A stretch of 64,000 nucleotides of DNA, from positions 2,284,001 through 2,348,000 of the forward strand of contig NZ_JACCAS010000002.1 in assembly GCF_013409255.1 (NCBI RefSeq), read 5' to 3'. This stretch comes from Paraburkholderia bryophila. GTDB lineage: Bacteria; Pseudomonadota; Gammaproteobacteria; Burkholderiales; Burkholderiaceae. Shown in pieces: positions 1 to 7,481 of this stretch. The notes beneath the pieces were generated by a model that worked only from the letters and a program-made list of their open reading frames with translations, did no database searches and had not been told where the DNA came from. How positions within the stretch are numbered: the first letter of the stretch is position 1; every line of letters begins with the position of its first letter. Both the position numbers and the translations under genes were made by a program.

Positions 1-222
1 GATCGCGTCGACCGCTTGCCGGTCGGACGGATCCTTGTAGTACTTGGCCGCCTGATCGAGTGCTTGCGCCTTGGTCTTTTTATGCGAGCGCCACGACGCG
101 ACCTGGCCGGCGATATCGCCGAGCGCGAAACATTGGTTGCTGACCGTCTGGGCGACGGCCTGGGCCGCCGGTTGGGCCAGGCACGCCGCTGCCAGCAGGG
201 CGGATACGACTACGCGTTTCAT
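1..222 (-). CDS. Small exported protein, 3' end outside window
   Basis: The first 74 residues are visible and the gene runs off the left edge of the window. The N-terminus is a clear Sec signal peptide: M-K-R, a hydrophobic core, and an Ala-rich cleavage region around residue 24. The mature part that can be seen is polar and lysine-rich, with one cysteine at residue 31. The family is not recognised. The start is the ATG that places the signal peptide correctly. The next gene downstream of its start lies about 130 bases away on the same strand. Confidence 0.6.
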   Translation of the reverse strand, partial: MKRVVVSALLAAACLAQPAAQAVAQTVSNQCFALGDIAGQVASWRSHKKTKAQALDQAAKYYKDPSDRQAVDAI

Positions 223-350
223 GACCGGAATCCTGTCATTAAATGAGCGCGGTATCAAAGCGATGGCATGCGCCACCGCAGCGACCGCGCGAATAAAGAA
301 CCGCGTAGTTTATCGGTAAGTGGCTTGCGACGTTTTTTTGCGCACGCGGA

Positions 351-1709
351 TCAATGCCCAAACGACTCCGCATTCGAACCCGCCGGCGTCGCGACATGCG
401 GCCGCACGGCCTGCTTGAGCAGCAGCGCCACGCACGCAATCAGCCCCGCAATCGCGACCATCGCGAAGATTCCACCGAACGAGAAATGACGCCGCGTGAG
501 TTCCGCGACCAGGAACGACCCGGCGATTCCGCCAAAGCGTCCGATCCCAAGCATCCATGCCACGCCCGTACCGCGTCCTTCGGTCGGATAGAACGCGGCG
601 GCGAGTGCGGGCATCGACGATTGCGCGGTATTCATCAGCACGCCCGCCACGAACACGATAAACACCAGCGCACCGACATTGCCCACCGCCTGACCGATGA
701 AGTACACGCTCACGGCCGTCAACGCATAGCACGCGGCGATGATCCGGTTCGCGTTGAACTTGTCCATCAGCACGCCGCACAGCACCGCGCCCACGCCGCC
801 GAGCGGGAACAGCGCCGAAATCAACGTCGCGCGTTGCGGCGTGAGGCCGGCGTCTTTCAGCAGAATCGGCATCCAGTTGATCGACGCGTAGAAGATCACC
901 AGACCCATGAAGTACGCGACCCACAACATCACCGAGCCGACGATATACGAACGCGACAGCACCACGCCCAACCCCTTGCTACCGGTTTGCGGCGCGGTTT
1001 CGGTCATGGTGAACGAGCCCGCTTGCGCGGCTTCGCTCGAAATACGTGCGAGCGCCGCGCGAATCCGCTCGACCGGCGCGCTATTGGCGACCATGTAGCG
1101 GACCGACTCCGGCATCTTGATCAGCAGCAGGACCAGCAGCAACAGCGGCGTGATACCGCCGAGCAGCAACACGCTACGCCAGCCGACATGCGGAATCATC
1201 CACGCAGCGAGAAAACCGCCGAACGCGGCGCCGAGCGGAAAGCCGCAGAACATCAGATTGATCAGTGTCGCGCGACGGCGATCCGGGCAGTATTCGCCCA
1301 TCATCGTCACGGCATTCGGCATGGCCGCGCCGAGTCCGACGCCGGTCACGAAGCGCAGCACCGTGAGTTGTTCAATGTTGCTCGAGAAGGCCGACGCGAG
1401 GCACGCCACACCGAACAGCAGCACCGAGCCGAGCAGCAGCGAGCGTCGCCCGAGACGGTCGGACAGCGGTCCCGAGCCGAGCGCACCGCAGGCGAGCCCA
1501 AACAGCGCGGCGCTCAGCACCGGCGCGAGCGCCGGTTTCGTGATGCCCCATTCCGCGATCAGTGAAGGCGCAATGAAGCCGATCGCCGCCGTGTCGAAAC
1601 CGTCCAGCAGCACGATCACGAAACACATGAAGAAAATGAGCCACTGGAACGGCGAGAAGGGATGTTCGTTGATGAAGGTTTGAACGTTCACAGCGGTACT
1701 GCGGCTCAT
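351..1709 (-). CDS. MFS transporter, aromatic acid:H+ symporter (AAHS) family
   Basis: A 452-residue, 12-helix major facilitator protein of the inner membrane. The sequence shows the AAHS hallmark DGFDTAAIGFIAP in helix 1 (residues 36-48) and the MFS loop 2-3 motif G-P-L-S-D-R-L-G-R-R (80-89). This places it near PcaK/BenK-type importers of 4-hydroxybenzoate, benzoate or similar carboxylates. It lies 75 bases downstream of a porin on the same strand. It is the last gene of a block that also holds a hydroxyacid dehydrogenase and a zinc acylase, so the porin and this protein probably form the outer- and inner-membrane uptake route for the substrate. The exact substrate cannot be read from the sequence. 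Confidence 0.9.
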   Translation of the reverse strand: MSRSTAVNVQTFINEHPFSPFQWLIFFMCFVIVLLDGFDTAAIGFIAPSLIAEWGITKPALAPVLSAALFGLACGALGSGPLSDRLGRRSLLLGSVLLFGVACLASAFSSNIEQLTVLRFVTGVGLGAAMPNAVTMMGEYCPDRRRATLINLMFCGFPLGAAFGGFLAAWMIPHVGWRSVLLLGGITPLLLLVLLLIKMPESVRYMVANSAPVERIRAALARISSEAAQAGSFTMTETAPQTGSKGLGVVLSRSYIVGSVMLWVAYFMGLVIFYASINWMPILLKDAGLTPQRATLISALFPLGGVGAVLCGVLMDKFNANRIIAACYALTAVSVYFIGQAVGNVGALVFIVFVAGVLMNTAQSSMPALAAAFYPTEGRGTGVAWMLGIGRFGGIAGSFLVAELTRRHFSFGGIFAMVAIAGLIACVALLLKQAVRPHVATPAGSNAESFGH

Positions 1710-1737
1710 GATGGTCTCCTGACTGCGAAAAAGCGCG

Positions 1738-1759
1738 AAGGCTCGTGATCACGAGCCTT
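1738..1759. terminator. Perfect 22-bp palindrome, likely terminator after porin
   Basis: A perfect inverted repeat with 11-base arms. On the minus strand it is followed within a few bases by five Ts, and on the plus strand by a T-rich stretch. It sits between the porin stop codon and the start of the MFS gene, so it may end or attenuate porin transcription before the transporter. Confidence 0.5.
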
Positions 1760-1784
1760 TCTTTCTTCTACGATCGCGTGCCGT

Positions 1785-3005
1785 TTAGAAGCGGTGCACG
1801 ATGCCGACGCCCGCGGCGAACTGGCTGCGCGACGACGAGGGCGCGCTCTGGAAACCGTCGCCGATCGTGGCCGTGGCGCTGATGATATGCCCCGAGCCGG
1901 CCGTGCCGAGCGTGTTGCCGTTCGTGCGCTGGAACGCCTGCAACGCGTAGAGGCCGGTGCGCTTCGACAAGGCATAGTACTCGGACAGGTTGACCTGCTG
2001 GTACTGCGCCGAACTCGTGATGCCGTTCGCCTTGGTCGCGCGCGTGTAGCTGTAGCCGGTGGCGAAGTCCCACGCGACGCTCGGCTTCCAGTGCAGCACC
2101 GCGCCGGCCGTGTTGAAGATGGCGGTGTCGCGGAAGCTCGAACCGACGCCCGGAATGTACTGCACGTTCGAGTAAGCCGCCGACACGTCCCAGCCGTTGC
2201 CGAAGTTATACCCGCCGGTCACGGCAAAGCGCTGCTGCGCCTGGGCGGTCTGATAACCGTTGGTCACCGCCGACACGCCCGGCTGCGCGCCGTTGTTCGA
2301 CACGGTCGAATCCGCGCCATACGCGCCGCCGCCCACCGTCGAATTGTTGATTCGCATGAAGCCGACCGCGATGCCGACCGGGCCGTTGAGGTACTGCACC
2401 GCGCCGCTCCACGTCGAGCCGCGATTGAGGCTGCCCGGCACGCCGCCGACCGCGTAGGAGCCGCTGAACGTGAAGCCGTACAGTTTCGGCGACGTGTAGA
2501 CCAGCGAGTTGTTGGCGCGGTAGATCGTGTCGAGTGCGTCGACGTCGCCCGGATGCGCGCCGTAGTAGCCGGTGAGCCACGTGGTCGGGCTATACGGCGA
2601 CAGCAGCGAGTAGTACGCGGTGTACTGGCGGCCGGCCTGGAACGTACCGTAGGTCGGGTTCGTCACGCCGACCCAGGCCTGGCGGCCGAACATCGCGTTC
2701 GTGTATTGCTGGCCGCCGGTGGCGGAATTGAAGCCGGACTCCAGCTGGAAGATCGCCTTGGTGTTGCCGCCCAGGTCTTCCGTGCCCTTCAGGCCGAAGC
2801 GGCTGCCGGCCCACACGCCGTTGATCATCTTGACGTTCGACTTGCCGCCCGAGGTCGAGCCGAGCGAGGGCGCCTGGCTGCTCTGATAGCCGATACCCGT
2901 GTCGACGATACCGTATAGCGTGACGCTGCTTTGTGCGAAAGCGGGCGCGCTAGCCAATGCCGCCATCGCGCAGGCGAGCCGGGTCAGGGTGATGTTGCGA
3001 TTCAT
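1785..3005 (-). CDS. Gram-negative trimeric porin (OmpC/PorB-like)
   Basis: A 406-residue outer-membrane beta-barrel porin of the type abundant in Burkholderiaceae. The signal peptide ends at A-P-A-F-A (residue 24). The mature chain begins Q-S-S-V-T-L-Y-G, the standard first strand of this family, and the protein ends in the C-terminal Phe needed for barrel assembly (G-I-V-H-R-F). The ATG at 3005 is preferred over an upstream in-frame start at 3071 because it opens the signal peptide and has a GGAGAA ribosome site 7 bases upstream. The region upstream carries two operator-like inverted repeats. It probably serves uptake for the transporter downstream. Confidence 0.93.
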   Translation of the reverse strand: MNRNITLTRLACAMAALASAPAFAQSSVTLYGIVDTGIGYQSSQAPSLGSTSGGKSNVKMINGVWAGSRFGLKGTEDLGGNTKAIFQLESGFNSATGGQQYTNAMFGRQAWVGVTNPTYGTFQAGRQYTAYYSLLSPYSPTTWLTGYYGAHPGDVDALDTIYRANNSLVYTSPKLYGFTFSGSYAVGGVPGSLNRGSTWSGAVQYLNGPVGIAVGFMRINNSTVGGGAYGADSTVSNNGAQPGVSAVTNGYQTAQAQQRFAVTGGYNFGNGWDVSAAYSNVQYIPGVGSSFRDTAIFNTAGAVLHWKPSVAWDFATGYSYTRATKANGITSSAQYQQVNLSEYYALSKRTGLYALQAFQRTNGNTLGTAGSGHIISATATIGDGFQSAPSSSRSQFAAGVGIVHRF

Positions 3006-3083
3006 GAGGGTGTTCTCCAAGGCGACCTGCTCCGGCTTGCTGGCAAGCCGGGCAATCCGGTCGTCGATCAATTTTTGTGATTT

Positions 3084-3117
3084 GTTCGTATATAGAACTG
3101 TGATTCTTTATGCGAAC
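3084..3117. promoter_or_regulatory. Two tandem GTTC-N7-GAAC-type operators upstream of porin
   Basis: Two 15-base inverted repeats lie 19 bases apart: GTTCGTATATAGAAC at 3084-3098 and ATTCTTTATGCGAAC at 3103-3117. They resemble the partly palindromic sites bound by IclR-family regulators of aromatic catabolism such as PcaU/PobR. No IclR gene is present in the window, so the regulator would lie elsewhere. Confidence 0.45.
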
Positions 3118-3269
3118 AGGCGTCACTGTAAGTAAATCGACAACGAAGGGTCAACGCGGGATTACCCGAGCGTGTTGCAGCGGTGCGTCGAAAAGGAGAG
3201 GGCACTGGACAGCGGGGAGAACTGCTGAGGCCGCGGCGCGCGTCGGCGTGCCGGGAAAAGACAGGGGAG

Positions 3270-3299
3270 GCCGCGCCGGCCTTAAAGGCCTGACGCGGC
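3270..3299. terminator. GC-rich stem-loop after the cupin gene
   Basis: The outer arms GCCGCG/CGCGGC and inner arms GGCCTT/AAGGCC form a hairpin just past the cupin stop on the minus strand. The following T content is modest, so it may be a weak terminator or an mRNA-stabilising hairpin between the dehydrogenase-acylase-cupin genes and the porin. Confidence 0.4.
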
Positions 3300-3325
3300 G
3301 TTCAATGCAACACGTAACGCGGCAT

Positions 3326-3670
3326 TCAGAAGATCACGTAGACCTTGCGCATGGTCTCTTCGACTTCCCAGAGGCCTTCCGTGTTGGCTTCGAAGAACAG
3401 CGTGTCGCCGCTCGCGAAATGGATGGTCTCCTCGTTGTCCGGCGTGAAGCGCCCACGGCCGGCGATGAAGTGCATGACCTCGGCCTGCTTGATCGAACGG
3501 CGGTAAGTGCCCGCCGTGCATTCGAAAATGCCGGTATCGACCGCCTCGCTGCCTTCAATCACGCGCTGCACGCCGGACACCTGAATCGGCGTCGTGCCGG
3601 GCAAGCCGACCGTGCCCCAGTCCTCCAGATTCCGCAGATTCACGCTTTGTTTGAGCTGCTGTACCTTCAT
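3326..3670 (-). CDS. Cupin-domain protein (DUF861-like)
   Basis: A 114-residue single-domain cupin, like the small cupins of the ureidoglycine aminohydrolase/DUF861 group. The C-terminal half shows the conserved G-D-T-L-F-F-E turn and the terminal V-Y-V-I-F strand. The central E-V-M-H-F segment offers only one of the usual metal-binding histidines, so metal binding is uncertain. It starts 33 bases after the acylase stop and is almost certainly co-transcribed with it. A role as isomerase, lyase or sensor for the pathway substrate is inferred only from context. Confidence 0.75.
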   Translation of the reverse strand: MKVQQLKQSVNLRNLEDWGTVGLPGTTPIQVSGVQRVIEGSEAVDTGIFECTAGTYRRSIKQAEVMHFIAGRGRFTPDNEETIHFASGDTLFFEANTEGLWEVEETMRKVYVIF

Positions 3671-3703
3671 CTTCGCTTTACCTTTTGAATGTGCTGAAAC
3701 GGA

Positions 3704-4693
3704 TCACAAGCCCGCGGTGTCGGAACGCGTGACGGTCTGTTCGATCTTGCCGAGCCGCACGACCGTGACGCCTGGCCGCAGTTGCCGCAGCGAAGGCATG
3801 ACGAGCATGCAGTTGTCGTAAGGTGTGACGACCGCCTCGCCGTTCGACCAGCCGATCACGGCGCCGGCCTTCTCGAAGATTTCCAGACCCGTGTACGGCG
3901 CGGCGAAACGGAAGTCCATGCTGCTCGCCACGACCGGTTGCGTCACGCGCACGATGTGCTGCGCAGCCGGCAACGGCGCGAGCCAGCCCGCCGGCAGATC
4001 CGTTTCGTCGACCACACCGGCCAGCAGCAGAAAACGCGCGGTGGTGTCGCGCGCCACGCCGACCGCGCCGTGTTCCCAGTGCTGTCCGCATTCGATCAGC
4101 AACGCGTTCTTCGTGCTGGCGGGGTCGCCGAAGCCCTCGTAATCGCGCATACGGCGGCCTTCGGGATGGCCTTCGTCGCAGATCACCGTGGCGGGCGTGC
4201 CGAGCTTCACGGCCAGTTCGCTGCCTTTTTGCAGCGGTCCCGCGACGATCAGCGGCTTGCTCTTCTCGTGCATGGAATGCAGATCGAGCAGGGCGTCGAC
4301 CGTGTCGATCACCGGCCGCATCTCGCGGGCGCGCGTCAATTCGCTGGAGGTGCGCGAGGTGTCGTCGAGCGTCGCGGCGGTCCACACGCGGTTGAAGTCC
4401 TGGTCGACGAAACGCGCGGCGTCGGGCTTCGCGGGATCGAAGCTCAGGTAAGCGGCGACGTTCGCGAACGCCAGCGTCAGGCGTCCGCGCCGCGGCCGCA
4501 GTTGGCGGCGCAGCAGGTCGTCGACGACGATCGCGCCGCACACTTCGTTGCCGTGCGTGAGCGCATTGATCATCACATGCGGTCCGGGCAGGCCGGAGTC
4601 GAACGTATGGACGTAGGCAATCCCGGACGGCGATGCTTCATGCACCGAGATGTCGGGGAAGTCGACTTCGATCGGATAGGCTTCGATGCTCAT
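3704..4693 (-). CDS. Succinylglutamate desuccinylase/aspartoacylase-family zinc hydrolase
   Basis: A 329-residue M14-type zinc amidohydrolase. The zinc ligands are visible as H47 and E50 in T-H-G-N-E and H139 in D-L-H-S-M-H. D-F-N-R at 99-102 provides the substrate-binding Arg, and E201 in E-C-G-Q-H-W is the likely general base. Family members remove acyl groups from N-acyl amino acids or related amides. The gene lies 45 bases after a tartrate/malate-type dehydrogenase and 33 before a cupin, so it likely deacylates a compound whose hydroxy-acid product is then oxidised. It is clearly not in an arginine succinyltransferase (ast) operon. Confidence 0.85.
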   Translation of the reverse strand: MSIEAYPIEVDFPDISVHEASPSGIAYVHTFDSGLPGPHVMINALTHGNEVCGAIVVDDLLRRQLRPRRGRLTLAFANVAAYLSFDPAKPDAARFVDQDFNRVWTAATLDDTSRTSSELTRAREMRPVIDTVDALLDLHSMHEKSKPLIVAGPLQKGSELAVKLGTPATVICDEGHPEGRRMRDYEGFGDPASTKNALLIECGQHWEHGAVGVARDTTARFLLLAGVVDETDLPAGWLAPLPAAQHIVRVTQPVVASSMDFRFAAPYTGLEIFEKAGAVIGWSNGEAVVTPYDNCMLVMPSLRQLRPGVTVVRLGKIEQTVTRSDTAGL

Positions 4694-4738
4694 GCGTAAG
4701 TGTCCTGGCAGAGAGTTGACGGGCCGACTCGGGTGGGC

Positions 4739-5821
4739 TTAGTTGAGTTTAGCCGCGATCGCCTCGCCGACTTCGGTGGTGTTCGCCTTGCCGCCCAGGT
4801 CGCCGGTATGCGGGCCGGCCACCAGCGTCGCCTCAATGGCCGCGAGAATCGCGTCGTGCGCCTCGCGCTCCCTGCCTGCGTGATTGCCGAGGAAGTCGAG
4901 CATCATCGCCGCCGACCAGATCATCGCAATCGGATTGGCGATGTTCTTGCCGGCAATGTCGGGTGCCGAGCCATGCACCGGTTCGAACAGCGACGGAAAC
5001 TTGCGGTCGGGATTCAGATTGGCCGAGGGCGCGAGGCCGATCGTGCCGGTACAGGCGGGGCCGAGATCGGACAGAATGTCGCCGAACAGGTTGGTGGCGA
5101 CCACCACGTCGAAGCGATCCGGGTTCAGCACGAAGCGCGCGCAGAGAATGTCGATATGCTGCTTGTCCCACGTCACGTCGGGATACTGCGCTGCGATGCC
5201 GGCCGCGCATTTGTCCCACCACGGCATGCTGATCGCGATGCCGTTGCTCTTGGTGGCGACCGTGATCTTCTTGCGCTCGCGCCGCTGTGCGAGGTCGAAC
5301 GCGAACTTCAGCACGCGCTCGCTGCCGTGCCGCGTGAACACTGATTCCTGCAGCACGAATTCGCGCTCGGTGCCTTCGAACATCACGCCACCCACCGACG
5401 AATACTCGCCCTCGGTGTTTTCGCGCACGATCCAGAAGTCGATGTCGCCGGCCTTACGGCCCGCGAGCGGCGACGGCACGCCGGCAAACAGACGCGCGGG
5501 CCGCAGGTTGATGTACTGATCGAATTCGCGGCGGAATTTCAGCAGCGAGCCCCACAGCGAAATATGGTCGGGCACCGTGTCGGGCCAGCCCACCGCGCCG
5601 AACAGAATCGCGTCGGCGGATTGCAGTTGCGCTTTCCAGTCGTCCGGCATCATCTTGCCGTGTTTCGCGTAGTAGTCGCAGCTCGCCCATTCAATGTGCT
5701 GATACTCGAAGTCGAGTCCGAAGCGGGTTTTCACCGCGTCCAGCACGCGTAGCGCTTCGGGCATCACTTCGACACCAATGCCGTCGCCGGGAATGACCGC
5801 GATCCGATATTTCTTCGACAT
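4739..5821 (-). CDS. ttuC: Tartrate dehydrogenase / D-malate dehydrogenase (decarboxylating)
   Basis: A 360-residue NAD-dependent beta-decarboxylating dehydrogenase of the isocitrate/isopropylmalate superfamily. It shows P-G-D-G-I-G at 11-16, the R-P-A-R-L substrate segment, R-E-N-T-E-G-E-Y, and the metal-binding D-I-L-S-D segment. The wording of these motifs and the length fit the TtuC/DmlA branch, which acts on tartrate, D-malate or similar 2-hydroxy diacids, better than LeuB. It is the first gene of the minus-strand block and is divergent from a LysR regulator, the usual arrangement for this enzyme. Tartrate versus D-malate preference cannot be told from sequence alone. Confidence 0.85.
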   Translation of the reverse strand: MSKKYRIAVIPGDGIGVEVMPEALRVLDAVKTRFGLDFEYQHIEWASCDYYAKHGKMMPDDWKAQLQSADAILFGAVGWPDTVPDHISLWGSLLKFRREFDQYINLRPARLFAGVPSPLAGRKAGDIDFWIVRENTEGEYSSVGGVMFEGTEREFVLQESVFTRHGSERVLKFAFDLAQRRERKKITVATKSNGIAISMPWWDKCAAGIAAQYPDVTWDKQHIDILCARFVLNPDRFDVVVATNLFGDILSDLGPACTGTIGLAPSANLNPDRKFPSLFEPVHGSAPDIAGKNIANPIAMIWSAAMMLDFLGNHAGREREAHDAILAAIEATLVAGPHTGDLGGKANTTEVGEAIAAKLN

Positions 5822-5914
5822 GTTGCTGCTCCTCCATTAGGACGTTCGACGCTTCAATCGGGTTTATTTTATTCCTGCTGTTTGAGCCTAAAATGGTTGC
5901 TTTAGTTAAGCCAC

Positions 5915-5933
5915 TGTGCACGATTCGTGTACA
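5915..5933. promoter_or_regulatory. LysR-type operator between ttuC and its regulator
   Basis: A 19-base imperfect palindrome, TGTGCACGATTCGTGTACA, lies in the 136-base divergent region just upstream of the LysR start. Its arms match except for one pair and the centre. It is placed where a LysR protein would control both itself and the divergent dehydrogenase operon. Confidence 0.5.
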
Positions 5934-5957
5934 AACGCATGGACCGCCGAGCGACCT

Positions 5958-6905
5958 ATGAACTCCGTCCCTTCACCCGATCTCGGCGATTTGCGCGTGT
6001 TCTGCGAAGTAGCGCGCAAGTCCAGTTTCAGCGCGGCAGCGGAGGCCTTGTCGGTGTCGGCGGCATACGTCAGCAAACGGATCAATGTGCTCGAGACTAC
6101 GCTCGGTACGCGGTTATTGCATCGGTCCACGCGCCGGGTCGCGATTACGGAAGCCGGCGAACGCGTCTATGCGTGGGCCGAGAAGATTCTCGACGACGTC
6201 GATCAACTGGTGGAAGACGTCTCCACCACGCGCCGCATTCCCGGCGGCAAGCTGCGTATTTCCAGCAGCTTCGGTTTCGGACGACGTTTCGTGGCGCCCG
6301 CGTTGGCGCGTTTTTCGGAGCGTTATCCGCAACTGAGCGTGCGGCTCGATCTGTTCGATCGTCTCGTCGATGTAGCCGGCGAAGGCTTCGACCTCGACAT
6401 TCGCATCGGCGACGAGATCGCGCCGCATCTGATCGCGCGGCGGCTCGCGTCGAATCATCGGGTGCTGTGCGCGTCGCCGGGGTATATCGCGCGGCATGGC
6501 GCGCCGCGTCAACTCGCCGAGCTGTCCTCGCATGCGTGTCTGGCGATCAAGGAGCGCGATCATCCGTTCGGTTTGTGGCGCTTGACGGTGCGCGGCGAAG
6601 CGGTGTCGATCAAGGTCACCGGACCGTTGTCGACCAATCACGGCGAAGTGGCGGTGCAATGGGCGCTGGCCGGGCGCGGCATCGTGTTGCGTTCCATGTG
6701 GGACGTGCGGCCGCTGCTCGACAGCGGCCAGTTGCAGCAGGTGCTGCCCGAGGTCACGCAACCGGCGAATCTGTGGGCGGTGTATCCGGCGAGGCTCGCG
6801 CAGTCGGCGAAGGTGCGGGTGTGTGTGGACTTTCTGAGCGAGGAGTTCGCGCAATGGAGTCCGCCGGCTGAAGGCGCGGCGCTGGAGCAAGCCGCCGAAC
6901 CCTGA
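5958..6905 (+). CDS. LysR-family regulator, DmlR/TtuA-like
   Basis: A 315-residue LysR regulator: winged helix-turn-helix at about residues 10-70 (including F-S-A-A-A-E-A-L-S-V-S and the R-L-L-H-R-S-T-R wing) and a periplasmic-binding-protein-like effector domain after residue 95. The ATG at 5958 is preferred to the in-frame one at 5916, because the longer form would translate through the palindromic operator. Divergence from the dehydrogenase suggests it activates that operon in response to tartrate, malate or a related acid. Confidence 0.88.
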   Translation: MNSVPSPDLGDLRVFCEVARKSSFSAAAEALSVSAAYVSKRINVLETTLGTRLLHRSTRRVAITEAGERVYAWAEKILDDVDQLVEDVSTTRRIPGGKLRISSSFGFGRRFVAPALARFSERYPQLSVRLDLFDRLVDVAGEGFDLDIRIGDEIAPHLIARRLASNHRVLCASPGYIARHGAPRQLAELSSHACLAIKERDHPFGLWRLTVRGEAVSIKVTGPLSTNHGEVAVQWALAGRGIVLRSMWDVRPLLDSGQLQQVLPEVTQPANLWAVYPARLAQSAKVRVCVDFLSEEFAQWSPPAEGAALEQAAEP

Positions 6906-6932
6906 CTTGATGGCTCGGCGCTATCGGCACGC

Positions 6933-7430
6933 CTAGTTGTGGTTCTGCGAGAACAGCGTTTCGAGCGGGTAATGGCTCTTCACGAACGGCGACTTGATGA
7001 TCACGTAGCTGAAGTACTTCTCGATGCCGATATCGCGTTCGAGCAAGCCTTCGACAATGCTCTGATAGTGGCTCACGCTGCGCGTGATGAACTTCAGCAG
7101 GTAGTCGTAGCCGCCGCTGGCAAGGTGGCATTCGACGATCTCGTCGACGTCGCGGATCGCATTCACGAACTTGATGAAGTCTTCCCGCCGATGATCGGCG
7201 AGCGTGACTTCAGTGAACACGATCTGTACGTCGCCGAGCTTTTCGAGCTGGATCTGCGCACCGTAGCCGATGATGTAGCCGGCCTTCTCCAGACGTTTGA
7301 CGCGAATCAGGCAAGGGCTGGGCGAAAGGCCGACCGCGTCGGCAAGCTCGACGTTGGTGATGCGGCCTTTCTTCTGCAGCTGTGAAAGTATCCGCAGGTC
7401 GATCCGGTCAAGCTTGCAGTCGCTGCTCAT
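6933..7430 (-). CDS. Lrp/AsnC-family transcriptional regulator
   Basis: A 165-residue Lrp-type protein. The N-terminal helix-turn-helix (about 8-60) begins with the typical L-D-R-I-D-L-R-I-L and contains V-G-L-S-P-S-P-C-L-I-R-V-K-R-L. The C-terminal RAM ligand-binding domain contains G-G-Y-D-Y-L-L. It lies 51 bases downstream of the aminotransferase on the same strand, so it probably senses an amino acid and controls the adjacent catabolic genes and itself. Confidence 0.9.
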   Translation of the reverse strand: MSSDCKLDRIDLRILSQLQKKGRITNVELADAVGLSPSPCLIRVKRLEKAGYIIGYGAQIQLEKLGDVQIVFTEVTLADHRREDFIKFVNAIRDVDEIVECHLASGGYDYLLKFITRSVSHYQSIVEGLLERDIGIEKYFSYVIIKSPFVKSHYPLETLFSQNHN

Positions 7431-7481
7431 CGTAACGTTGTCGCTCCGGCGGTTGTGGGACAGGCTGAGTGTGCCTCTACT

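Larger units (their letters stand above)
3006..3325. other. Intergenic region, 320 bases, no gene
   Basis: This stretch holds the porin promoter region with the two inverted repeats near 3084-3117 and the hairpin near 3270-3299. No convincing small gene was found on either strand. Confidence 0.6.

Noticed and set aside
354..1565. 403-codon open frame opposite the MFS gene
   Set aside because: Arises from the codon bias of the real gene; rich in Arg and His, no domain, no ribosome site.
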